A DNA stretch of 7,034 nucleotides from Tardiphaga sp. (GTDB lineage Bacteria; Pseudomonadota; Alphaproteobacteria; Rhizobiales; Xanthobacteraceae): contig JAQGJF010000687.1 of NCBI GenBank assembly GCA_028290765.1, positions 1 through 7,034 on the forward strand, given 5' to 3'. The notes beneath the pieces are model-generated. The model made no database searches. It was not told where the DNA came from and worked only from the letters and a program-made list of their open reading frames with translations. The position numbers were made by a program, and so were the translations under genes. Shown piece after piece: positions 1 through 6,426 of this stretch. Positions within the stretch are counted from its first letter, which is position 1, and each line of letters opens with the position of its first letter.

Positions 1-593
1 ATGAGCCATGGATCGAGGCCACGATTCTGACCCCCGACGAATATCTCGGCAGCGTCTTAAAGCTGTGCCAGGAGCGCCGCGGCAGCCAGAAGGAGCTCAC
101 TTACGTCGGCAACCGCGCGATGGTGAAATACGAGCTGCCGCTCAACGAAGTGGTGTTCGATTTCTACGATCGCCTGAAATCGGTCTCAAAGGGCTATGCC
201 TCGTTCGACTATCATCTGACCGACTACAAGCCGGCCGATCTCGTGAAAATGCAGATCCTGGTCAACAACGAGCCGGTCGACGCGCTCTCGATGCTGGTGC
301 ATCGCGGCCGTGCCGAAGGCCGCGGCCGCGCCATGGTCGAGAAGATGAAGGAACTGATCCCGCCGCACATGTTCCAGATTCCGATCCAGGCGGCGATCGG
401 CGGCAAGGTGATCGCCCGCGAGACGGTGCGCGCGCTGCGCAAGGACGTCACCGCGAAGTGCTACGGCGGCGACATCACCCGCAAGCGCAAACTTCTGGAG
501 AAGCAGAAGGAAGGCAAGAAGAAGATGCGGCAGTTCGGCAAGGTCGACATCCCGCAGGAAGCGTTCATTGCCGCGCTGAAGGTGGATGGCTGA
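1..593 (+). CDS. lepA: Elongation factor 4 (LepA), C-terminal part, cut by the window start
   Basis: This is the last 196 codons of LepA (EF-4), the ribosome-associated GTPase that back-translocates or remodels stalled ribosomes. The reading frame enters the window at base 3 ([16 protein letters not shown]...) and ends at TGA 591-593, so the ATG at base 120 is internal and not a start. About one third of a roughly 600-residue protein is present: the EF-G domain V-like part (roughly the first 80 residues here), then the LepA-specific C-terminal domain. The diagnostic stretch near the end reads [20 protein letters not shown], followed by [17 protein letters not shown], which is nearly invariant in LepA. 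The GTPase domain lies outside the window. The gene converges on the RDD gene with no clear terminator hairpin between them. Nothing looks damaged in the visible part. Confidence 0.97.
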   Translation, partial: EPWIEATILTPDEYLGSVLKLCQERRGSQKELTYVGNRAMVKYELPLNEVVFDFYDRLKSVSKGYASFDYHLTDYKPADLVKMQILVNNEPVDALSMLVHRGRAEGRGRAMVEKMKELIPPHMFQIPIQAAIGGKVIARETVRALRKDVTAKCYGGDITRKRKLLEKQKEGKKKMRQFGKVDIPQEAFIAALKVDG

Positions 594-612
594 GGCATTC
601 GCTCGTGCGGGG

Positions 613-747
613 TTAAGTTCTTCTGCGCGCACCCAGCAGTCTGCCTCTCCAGCCGAATCCAACACATGCCGCGCTGACTCCGAGCCAAATCAGTGCCAGC
701 GCGAGGTTTAAAAGCCTTTCAACCGCGGAGCAATTGCCGTTGTTGAT
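613..747 (-). other. Out-of-frame C-terminal extension of the RDD protein (extra membrane helix)
   Basis: Downstream of the repeat, the alternative minus-strand frame reads INNGNCSAVERLLNLALAL and then IWLGVSAACVGFGWRGRLLG before ARRRT and TAA at 613-615. This is a textbook membrane helix followed by a positively charged cytosolic end (RGRLLGARRR). Joined to the RDD gene by removing one 4-bp unit, it gives a 241-residue protein and fills almost the whole gap to lepA, leaving 19 bp between the two stop codons. In contrast, the frame as written leaves 125 bp unexplained and ends in a polar tail. I infer that this is the ancestral or alternative C-terminus. It has no start codon of its own that makes biological sense. 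Confidence 0.65.
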
Positions 748-1342
748 GCAGGCAGGCAGGCAGGCAGGCAGGCGACAGCGCGCCCGTCGCGGCCACGACA
801 ACAACAAACACCACCAACAGATAGGCGCCAATGACGAGCGAGCGCCGCCACCGCGACGGCATATCCGGGCTTTGGAAATCGGGGCGTTCGGTGATGTAGT
901 GATGCGGACGGGCCTTGGCCGGATCGCGGATTTCCACGGTCGATCGTGTCAGCAGATCGTGCATGGCCTGGTTGCGCCGGGTCGCCGTCATCACGATAAA
1001 CGAATACCAGCCAAGCAAGCTCTTCAGAGCGAGGCGGGCCACGGCCTTTGGAAAGCTGACATTGCCACCGCGACGTCCGTCCACCACGCGCAGATTTGTG
1101 AAATAATGCCCCAATGTGCCGCCCGTCAACGACACCAGGACGGGCTCGTACAGGACGAGAACAAGGACGACCATGATCCCCAACGTGCGGGAAATATCAT
1201 CGCTGCCCACCGAGGCGGCGACGAACAGCGCGCCGAGCAGCAGGGCCATGGCGAAAATCCAGTCGATCATAATTCCCCGCAGCCGGCGTGGGAAACGCGC
1301 ATAGCGGGGCACAAGGACAGGCACGTCAGCATCGAGACTCAT
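719..1342 (-). CDS. RDD-family integral membrane protein; 3' end set by a tetranucleotide repeat
   Basis: This is a 207-residue inner-membrane protein of the RDD family. The family marks are YARFPRRLRGIMID at the N-terminus (conserved Arg and Asp), GGTLGHYFTNLRVVD in the middle and QAMHDLLTRSTVEI at the end of the domain. Hydrophobic helices are visible at about residues 24-45 and 55-75, a weaker one near 110-130, and one near 170-192 (IGAYLLVVFVVVVAATGA). I start at ATG 1342-1340 because GGGGAG lies 7 nt upstream; the ATG at 1360 has no such site. RDD proteins are poorly characterised and some are linked to ion transport, so no substrate is assigned. The frame runs through a (GGCA)n run at 748-773 and stops at 719 with an unconvincing tail, HQQRQLLRG. 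In the neighbouring frame the same strand stays open to 613 and encodes another helix (see the separate entry), so the annotated end may be a frameshifted form. Confidence 0.85.
   Translation of the reverse strand: MSLDADVPVLVPRYARFPRRLRGIMIDWIFAMALLLGALFVAASVGSDDISRTLGIMVVLVLVLYEPVLVSLTGGTLGHYFTNLRVVDGRRGGNVSFPKAVARLALKSLLGWYSFIVMTATRRNQAMHDLLTRSTVEIRDPAKARPHHYITERPDFQSPDMPSRWRRSLVIGAYLLVVFVVVVAATGALSPACLPACLHQQRQLLRG
748..773. repeat. Tetranucleotide microsatellite (GGCA)n, about 6.5 copies
   Basis: A perfect 26-bp run with a 4-bp period, read as GCA, five GGCA units and GGC on the plus strand. It lies inside the RDD coding region, where it encodes a CLPACLPAC-type stretch on the minus strand. 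Because the unit length is not a multiple of three, each unit gained or lost changes the downstream reading frame. Arithmetic on the coordinates shows that losing one unit (or gaining two) moves the RDD frame into the open frame that ends at 613. Runs of this kind are known slippage sites and underlie phase variation in some bacteria. Whether this one varies here is inference. Confidence 0.93.
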
Positions 1343-1478
1343 GGGACTGCTCCCCGTCATTGTGTGGATATTAGCAATATGCAACTGGTATCGGCGGCCG
1401 CTTCCGCGACTTCATTCCTATTCTGGCACCTGATCTCCGAATCCATCGGTCCTGCTCTGAATTATTAGATGTCGCACG

Positions 1479-1940
1479 ATGAACAGCAGAGTAAAGAGCT
1501 CCATTCAAAAACCGCGATTAGCCTTCGCCGATCCGGCGGTCGGCGCGGTCTTCGGCGCCTACCCAAAAGTCCTGCGTCCCAAATTTCTGGCGCTTCGGCG
1601 CCTGATCCTGGAGACGGCGGCAGCGACGCAGGGCGTCGGCACGCTGGAGGAAACCCTGAAATGGGGCCAGCCGAGCTATCTCACCACCGAGACCAAAAGC
1701 GGCAGCACGATTCGGATCGGCGAAATGAAGGCCGGCACCGATCAATATGCCATGTTCGTGCATTGCCAGACCGACCTGGTGGCGACGTTCCGGGAATTAT
1801 ATCCAAAGGAACTGACCTATGGCGGCAACCGAAGCGTCATCTTCAACGCGGACGATGACGTGCCCAAGGAGGCGTTGCGCCATTGCGTGGCTTTGGCGCT
1901 GACCTATCACCTGAACAAGCGTAAACAGTCCCGCCGTTAG
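1479..1940 (+). CDS. DUF1801 (YdhG-like) domain protein
   Basis: This encodes a 153-residue soluble protein made almost entirely of one DUF1801 domain, a YdhG-like fold related to the CyaY/YjbR class of small proteins. Family-like stretches are VFGAYPKVLRPKFLALRRLI (about residues 24-43), LEETLKWGQPSYLT (56-69), TKSGSTIRIGEMK (72-84), FVHCQTDLVATFRELYP (93-109) and the C-terminal LRHCVALALTYHL. There is no signal peptide or membrane segment, so it is presumably cytosolic. No biochemical function is established for the family that I could assign. The ATG at 1479 is the only sensible in-frame start, but no Shine-Dalgarno sequence is visible upstream. The gene is divergent from the RDD gene across 136 bp, and its stop lies 4 bp before a palindromic repeat that may also terminate its transcript. 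Confidence 0.88.
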   Translation: MNSRVKSSIQKPRLAFADPAVGAVFGAYPKVLRPKFLALRRLILETAAATQGVGTLEETLKWGQPSYLTTETKSGSTIRIGEMKAGTDQYAMFVHCQTDLVATFRELYPKELTYGGNRSVIFNADDDVPKEALRHCVALALTYHLNKRKQSRR

Positions 1941-1944
1941 ACCT

Positions 1945-2030
1945 CGTAGGATGGGTTGAGCCCCTTGCGAAACCCATCACCCTACCGGGAGCGCTTGATG
2001 GGTTTCGCGAAGAGCTCAACCCATCCTACG
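1945..2030. repeat. 86-bp double-hairpin intergenic palindrome (REP/BIME-like)
   Basis: The outer arms are perfect 17-bp inverted repeats: CGTAGGATGGGTTGAGC at 1945-1961 and its complement at 2014-2030. The inner arms TTGCGAAACCCATCA (1965-1979) and TGATGGGTTTCGCGA (1996-2010) pair with one mismatch around a 16-nt centre. Each half can also fold on its own: ATGGGTT pairs with AACCCAT within 1946-1985, and GATGGGTT (1997-2004) pairs with AACCCATC (2018-2025). The whole is therefore two similar hairpin units facing each other, the layout of a bacterial interspersed mosaic element. It sits exactly between two convergent genes, where it could stop transcription from both sides. No transposase for it lies in the window. 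From general experience, sequences of this GTAGGATGGGTT type are dispersed in many proteobacterial genomes; copy number here is not visible. Confidence 0.85.
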
Positions 2031-2051
2031 GGCTTTGCTCGCAGTGACCCG

Positions 2052-2732
2052 TCACGCCACCAAAAACTGCGCCGGTGGGGTCACGCCGGGACCGATGGAA
2101 GCGCCATCCGTGCCGCACTGCGCTCGCAGCAGCTCAACGATTTCCAGGTTCGGCCGCGCCTTGCTGAACAGAAAGCCCTGGGCCTCGTGACAGCCTTCGG
2201 CCCGCAGGCAGCTCAGTTCGGCTTCGGTCTCGACACCTTCCGCAGTAATGGTGACGCCGAGGCCCATGCCGAGGCTGATGATCGAGCGCACGATCGCCTG
2301 CGCGTCGCGATTGGCGCCGAGGTCGCGGACAAAGGACTGGTCGATCTTGATCTTGTCGAACGGAAAGCTGCGCAGATAGCTCAGCGACGAATAGCCGGTG
2401 CCGAAATCGTCCATCGAGATATGCACGCCGAGCGCGCGCAGCGCATGCAGCGTCGCCAGCACCTCTTCGCTCTTTTCCAAGAGCAGCGTCTCAGTGATTT
2501 CGAGCTCCAGCCGTTTCGCCGGCAGGCCGGATTGCTTCAGCGCATCCATCACGATCGACAACAGATTGCCGACCCGGAACTGCAGCGGCGACAGATTGAC
2601 CGCGACGCGAACCGCATCCGGCCAGCCGGCGGCGTCCATGCAGGCGCGGCGCAGGATCTGGGCGCCCAGCGCGTTGATCAGGCCGGTGTCCTCGGCCACC
2701 GGAATGAAATCCGCCGGTGAAATCATGCCTCG
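2052..2732 (-). pseudogene. C-terminal EAL phosphodiesterase fragment, same frame as the upstream GGDEF gene
   Basis: After the TAA at 2733-2735 the same frame resumes as RGMISPADFIPVAEDTGLI and runs 226 codons to TGA 2052-2054. It carries the rest of an EAL domain with its expected catalytic residues: VNLSP (Asn), LEITET (Glu), MDDFGTGYSSLSYL (Asp-Asp and loop 6), DKIKIDQSFV (Lys), TAEGVET (Glu) and EAQGFLFS (Gln). The EAL glutamate itself lies upstream of the stop. Across the stop the text reads EALVRWPHT, stop, RGMISPADF, where relatives usually have a WxHPxRGxISPxxFIP pattern, so one sense codon has become TAA. The in-frame ATG at 2726 could restart translation, but GAGG lies almost against it, and a restart product would still lack the first EAL strand and its Glu. 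I call it a nonsense-interrupted gene; stop read-through would restore a protein of about 748 residues. Confidence 0.85.
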
Positions 2733-4298
2733 TTAGGTATGCGGCCAGCGCACCAGCGCCTCGAAGCCAGAGATGCGGCCGCTCGCCAGGTTGATCAGCG
2801 GCTGATAATAGGGCCGCAGCACATCGTTCTGAATCGCGGCCCGCAGATCGATCTCGACCTTGCGCCTGGTTTGCGCCCGCGCATCCATTCCCGCTTCGAA
2901 GAAGCTGAAAGTGCCGCGCGAATCGTTTTTCGCCCGCGACAGCGCCATGTCGGCGTTCTTCAGCAATTTTTCCGAATCTTCGCCGTCGCCGGGCGCCATC
3001 GCAATGCCGATGCTGGCACCGATCATGACCGAGTGCCCATCCAACAGATAGGGCTCGCCGATCGCCTCCAGCATCCGTCTGGCGAGCAGGACGACGTCTT
3101 CAGGACGGGTGATGCCGCTCTGGATGATCGCGAATTCGTCGGAGCTCAGCCGCGCGATGGCGTCTTCCTCGCGTAGCGAGGATCGCAGCCGGCGGGCCAC
3201 ACCGCGCAGCAGCTTGTCGCCGACGCCATGGCCCAGCGTGTCATTGACGGCCTTGAAATTGTCGAGGCCGAGAAACAGCACCGCGACCTTTTCCGAGCTG
3301 CGGCGGGTCTGGGTCAGCATCTCGTCGAGACGCTGGCGCAGCGAATTGCGGTTCGGCAGTCCGGTCAACCCGTCATGATGGGCCATGAAGGTGAGCCGCA
3401 TCTCGGCGCGTTTGCGCTCGGTGATGTCCATCAGCGCCAGCAGCACCGCGGGCTCGTCGCCATACACCAGCTGGCGCGAATAGATTGCGAGGTCGATCAG
3501 CGAGCCGTCGGCCTTGACGTGCTTCCAGGTGCGCGCCGCCCGTTCGTCGCTGGTCTGGTCGCCGGCCCACGGCAAATCGGATTCGAACGCCTGCAGATGC
3601 CGGATCGTCAGCATCTCGAACTCGGAATTGGTGTAGCCGTAATGCTTGATCGCCGCGTCGTTGACGCTGAGGATGCGCTCGTCGTCGAGCGCGCAGACGA
3701 TCATGGGCACCGGGTTGCTGTCGAACAGCAATCGGAACGAGGCCTCGCGCTGCTTCAGTTCGGTGATGTCGACGCGCAGGCCGATAATGCCGCCGTCGCC
3801 AGTCAGCCGCTCGTCGATCAGGACGCAGCGGCCATCGGCGAGAATTTGCTCATGCCGCTCGCCGGGATGAAAAAGCTTCGAAATCCGCTCGGCGATCCAT
3901 TCTTCCTCGCGGCCGATCGCCTCGGGATAATCGCCGCGCTCGACGCCGATCCGGATCGTATCCTGAAGGCGGGCGCCGGGCTTGAACAGGTCGGAACTGC
4001 GGTTGTAGATCTCCGCGTACTTCTTGTTCCAGAGAATGTAGCGCCCCTCGGCATCGAGAAACACGATGCCCTGCGGCAGGATGTCGATCGCCTCGCGCAG
4101 CCGTTCATGGGATTTGCGCGCGTCGGCAATCGCGGCTTCGGCCTCGGCCCGCTTGCGCACGACCTCGCCGACCGCGTCGACCTGGCGGCCGCGCATCGGA
4201 AGCTTCGGATCGGGTTTCCCCGGCCGGCCTGGCGACCTGATACGTTTGATCGTCGGCGACTTTAGTCGTTTCCGTGTTCGTGGCCGAACATTCGGCAT
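2733..4298 (-). CDS. PAS-PAS-GGDEF-(EAL) c-di-GMP protein, 5' portion up to an in-frame stop
   Basis: This 521-residue frame is the front of a cyclic-di-GMP signalling protein. It has a basic, disordered N-terminus (1-45), a short helical stretch rich in Ala, Glu and Arg (46-72), PAS 1 (about 70-180, ending in VDITELKQRE) and PAS 2 (about 186-298, ending in MDITERKRAE). The GGDEF domain follows (about 300-470), then the first turn of an EAL domain (GFEALVRWPHT). No membrane helix or signal peptide is seen, so it should be cytosolic. The start is ATG 4298-4296 with GAGG 7 nt upstream; a GTG at 4304 is too close to that site. The cyclase centre looks dead: the usual DLD metal site reads GLD (344-346) and the signature reads SSDEF (385-389). 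The inhibitory RxxD site is kept (REED, five residues ahead of SSDEF). TAA at 2733-2735 ends the frame, while the EAL domain continues in the same frame beyond it. As written, the product would lack both cyclase and phosphodiesterase activity. Confidence 0.85.
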   Translation of the reverse strand: MPNVRPRTRKRLKSPTIKRIRSPGRPGKPDPKLPMRGRQVDAVGEVVRKRAEAEAAIADARKSHERLREAIDILPQGIVFLDAEGRYILWNKKYAEIYNRSSDLFKPGARLQDTIRIGVERGDYPEAIGREEEWIAERISKLFHPGERHEQILADGRCVLIDERLTGDGGIIGLRVDITELKQREASFRLLFDSNPVPMIVCALDDERILSVNDAAIKHYGYTNSEFEMLTIRHLQAFESDLPWAGDQTSDERAARTWKHVKADGSLIDLAIYSRQLVYGDEPAVLLALMDITERKRAEMRLTFMAHHDGLTGLPNRNSLRQRLDEMLTQTRRSSEKVAVLFLGLDNFKAVNDTLGHGVGDKLLRGVARRLRSSLREEDAIARLSSDEFAIIQSGITRPEDVVLLARRMLEAIGEPYLLDGHSVMIGASIGIAMAPGDGEDSEKLLKNADMALSRAKNDSRGTFSFFEAGMDARAQTRRKVEIDLRAAIQNDVLRPYYQPLINLASGRISGFEALVRWPHT

Positions 4299-4304
4299 TG
4301 GCAC

Positions 4305-4639
4305 GCCTCACTCGCATTCTGCGTGAGGCTGTTTTCCAACAAGTGTCTGAAAAAACAGTATCACCCGCCTGTGATCGGGCCATTTCGGCCGGATTGCGGC
4401 GGGCCTTGTATGCTAGGATTGCCTATTTGAGAGGCAGTATCGGGGTCGTGAGCCGCAAATTTCGGGCACCCGATTCAACTCGTAGCTGCGGCGGGGGTAA
4501 AACGGGGCAATCGGACCCCAATACCTCCGAAGTTCCGAGACAATGTCCGTCAAACCAAGCCGGCCGCACGAATTTGCGTCAATCATCGGCAGGGTTACCG
4601 GTCCCCTAACAAATCGCCGTTATCGGCACGGCCCGCGGG
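4305..4639. other. 335-bp gap between the GGDEF gene and the YkuD gene; no gene seen
   Basis: Open frames here have no recognisable protein character, and I found no tRNA or other structured RNA signature. The stretch lies upstream of the minus-strand GGDEF gene and downstream of the minus-strand YkuD gene, so it should hold the GGDEF promoter, but no convincing -35/-10 pair was found. One dyad, CTGTTTT at 4329-4335 and AAAACAG at 4352-4358, lies 31-60 bp upstream of the GGDEF start codon and is a possible operator or leader hairpin. Base composition is less GC-rich than the flanking genes, as expected for non-coding DNA. Confidence 0.5.
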
Positions 4640-5086
4640 TTAGTTCGAGATCATGATTCGGGTGTTACGCGGCCCGTCGTGCTGGACCAGGCGAACAACG
4701 CCGCGGCATGGGACGGATGCAACCTGACACAGCCATGCGAGGCCGGGCCGCCGAGCCGCGCCAGATTCGGTGGTGCCGTGAATGGCGAAGCCATAATAGA
4801 AGAAGATCGCGTGCGGCATCGGCGAATTGTAGTACTTCCGCGAGAACCAGCGCCGCGCCATGGTTTGCGGCCGAAACTCGCCGCTCGGCGTGCCGTAGCC
4901 GCTGCGGCCGGTCGAGACCGGCCAATTGTATCGCGCAGCGCCGTTCAGACTGACCGTCATGCGCTGGGACGATTTGTCGATCTGGACCACGACGTCCGCC
5001 CGCGCCGATCCCGGCACGATGACGGCAACGGCAACCATCAGCCCGCTCAGCCAGCCGCCCACATGTCGTCCCGCACGTCGTATCAC
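4640..5086 (-). pseudogene. YkuD-type L,D-transpeptidase with the catalytic segment out of frame
   Basis: The open frame gives 148 residues. A signal peptide (1-30, RRAGRHVGGWLSGLMVAVAV then IVPGSARA, cut before DVVV) leads into a YkuD domain: VQIDKSSQRMTVSLNG, YNWPVSTGRSGYGTPSGEF, SPMPHAIFFYYGFAIHGT. Enzymes of this family make 3-3 peptidoglycan cross-links or attach proteins to peptidoglycan, using a Cys in SHGC. In this frame the expected SHGC region instead reads SGAARRPGLAWLCQVASVPC. The correct text sits one base over: LARLGGPASHGCVRL then HPSHAAALFA, encoded by 4764-4690. An extra base near 4765 and a missing base near 4690 cancel out, so the end (LVQHDGPRNTRIMISN) is back in frame and total length is unchanged. 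The start is GTG 5086 with AGGGGG 8 nt upstream. The gene is either a decayed copy or affected by two sequence errors; if the reading is true, the enzyme has lost its catalytic Cys. Confidence 0.83.
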
Positions 5087-5302
5087 GATCGCGTCCCCCT
5101 GCCCGCTCCATCAGCCACGGCCATGATGTCGTTTCCACCGAAGCCTTGTAAAGACTGGCGCAGGCGCCGGTTGCCGATAGTCGCGGTTAATCCTAATCTT
5201 CGCGCCGACCGCCTCGCTTTCGGGAAATGTCCATGACGGCCGGGTCACCAAATTGTGGGGCGTTATCACAATGCTGCCTGAAGAATTCGCATCCTCCTGC
5301 GC

Positions 5303-5308
5303 TATAAA
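5303..5308 (+). promoter_or_regulatory. Possible -10 element (TATAAA) just ahead of mepA
   Basis: TATAAAAT stands out in the 230-bp region between the divergent YkuD and mepA genes. It begins 14 bp before the mepA ATG. No good -35 hexamer lies 16-18 bp upstream. If used, transcription would begin at or within a few bases of the ATG and the mRNA would be nearly leaderless, which would fit the lack of a Shine-Dalgarno sequence there. This rests on one hexamer only. Confidence 0.25.
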
Positions 5309-5316
5309 ATGACCCG

Positions 5317-6252
5317 ATGACCACTCGCCTGATTCTCATGTGGCTGCTGTTGCCCGTTGCCGCCCTCACAGCCACCGGCGCGTTGGCGCAGGACAAGGGC
5401 AGCGTCGATCCCAAGCCGCTGCCGCCGCTGGCCAATCCCAACGATCCGAAGATCGGCGCCAAGGAATTGTTCGGCCGCAAGATCCTGCCGGCCAAGATGC
5501 CGACGCGCGTCATCGGCTTCTATGCCAAGGGCTGCATTGCCGGCGCCGAAGCGCTGCCGATCAACGGCGACACCTGGCAGGTGATGCGGCTGTCGCGCAA
5601 CCGCAACTGGGCGCATCCGGAAATGGTCGCCCTGCTCGAGCGCTTGGCGGCCAAGGTACACCAGGCCGCGGGATGGCCGGGGCTGTTGGTCGGCGACATG
5701 TCGCAGCCGCGCGGCGGCCCGATGATCACCGGCCATGCCAGCCATCAGGTCGGGCTCGACGCCGACATCTGGCTGACGCCGATGCCGAACCGGAAATTGT
5801 CGCGCAACGAGCGCGAGGAAATCTCGGCGGTCATGATGGTTCGCCCCGATCGGCTCGATATCGATCCGCATGTCTGGACGCCGGGCCATCTGTCGGCGAT
5901 CCGCGCCGCGGCGCAGGAGCCGAGCGTGGAGCGCATCTTCGTCAATGCCGCGATCAAGAAGGCGCTGTGCCGTGACGCCAAGGGCGACCGCGGCTGGCTT
6001 TCCAAGGTGCGGCCGATGTACGGCCACGACTATCACTTCCACATCCGCATCAAGTGTCCGGCGGGCAATAGCGAATGCGAGGCGCAGCCGCCGCCGGCGG
6101 ACAGCGAAGGCTGCAGCGCCGGCGATCTGGCCTATTGGTTCAAGGATTCGGTGCTCCATCCGAAGCCGCCGGCCACGCCGCCGAAACCGAAGCCGCCGAT
6201 GACATTGGCCCAATTGCCGGCCGCCTGCCGCCAGGTGCTCGCCGCACCGTGA
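5317..6252 (+). CDS. mepA: Penicillin-insensitive murein endopeptidase MepA (peptidase family M74)
   Basis: This encodes a 311-residue periplasmic zinc peptidase of the LAS group. In the studied family member, E. coli MepA, the enzyme cuts D-Ala-mDAP and mDAP-mDAP cross-links in peptidoglycan. A signal peptide spans 1-24 (hydrophobic core MWLLLPVAAL, cleavage GALA before QD). Metal-binding motifs are both present: GHASHQVGLDADIW, with His143 and Asp150 in the HxxxxxxD spacing, and YGHDYHFHIRI, with His240 and His242. Six cysteines in the mature protein (73, 218, 247, 254, 266, 304) match the three disulfides known for the family. A proline-rich linker (about 282-294, PKPPATPPKPKPP) precedes a short C-terminal tail. 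The gene is divergent from the YkuD gene across 230 bp. The ATG at 5317 is set by the signal peptide; no clear ribosome-binding site is visible. The gene appears intact. Confidence 0.95.
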   Translation: MTTRLILMWLLLPVAALTATGALAQDKGSVDPKPLPPLANPNDPKIGAKELFGRKILPAKMPTRVIGFYAKGCIAGAEALPINGDTWQVMRLSRNRNWAHPEMVALLERLAAKVHQAAGWPGLLVGDMSQPRGGPMITGHASHQVGLDADIWLTPMPNRKLSRNEREEISAVMMVRPDRLDIDPHVWTPGHLSAIRAAAQEPSVERIFVNAAIKKALCRDAKGDRGWLSKVRPMYGHDYHFHIRIKCPAGNSECEAQPPPADSEGCSAGDLAYWFKDSVLHPKPPATPPKPKPPMTLAQLPAACRQVLAAP

Positions 6253-6426
6253 TCGAGGCAGCCTGGCTTCAGCCTTGAACACCTATCCCCGCAGCATCGA
6301 AATGCGCTAGGATGAGACGTCGTGGCGCCGTAAGCGCATGACTTTCTCGTGGACGTTGGTCCCGATTTCACATTTTGGTCACCTGCCAGCGCGCACCGCC
6401 GCGCGCAATTCGATTGGGAAATCATC

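Noticed and set aside
1424..1438. TGGCAC ahead of the DUF1801 gene, like a sigma-54 -24 element
   Set aside because: The -12 part at the required spacing reads CTCC and not TTGC, so the promoter pattern is incomplete.
734..1468. Plus-strand frame of 244 codons over the RDD gene
   Set aside because: It is the antisense of the RDD gene, which shows clear membrane helices, family motifs and a good ribosome-binding site on the minus strand.
3228..4265. Long plus-strand open frame of 345 codons opposite the GGDEF gene
   Set aside because: It is the antisense shadow of the PAS/GGDEF coding region. Long antisense frames are common in GC-rich DNA, and the translation has no family character.
4616..4627. 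GCCG-TTAT-CGGC hairpin downstream of the YkuD gene as a terminator
   Set aside because: A stem of only four pairs without a following T-run is too weak to call.
5309..5320. Three-codon ORF ATG-ACC-CGA-TGA overlapping the mepA start
   Set aside because: Such a tiny frame is expected by chance and no ribosome-binding site precedes it.
5302..6282. Long minus-strand open frame of 326 codons opposite mepA
   Set aside because: It lies fully across mepA, which has a signal peptide and complete zinc motifs; the antisense product is Arg/His-rich and unlike any family I know.
6349..6426. Longer GTG start for the Mop protein adding 26 residues
   Set aside because: The added residues do not resemble the family, and the Mop domain begins right at the ATG at 6427.
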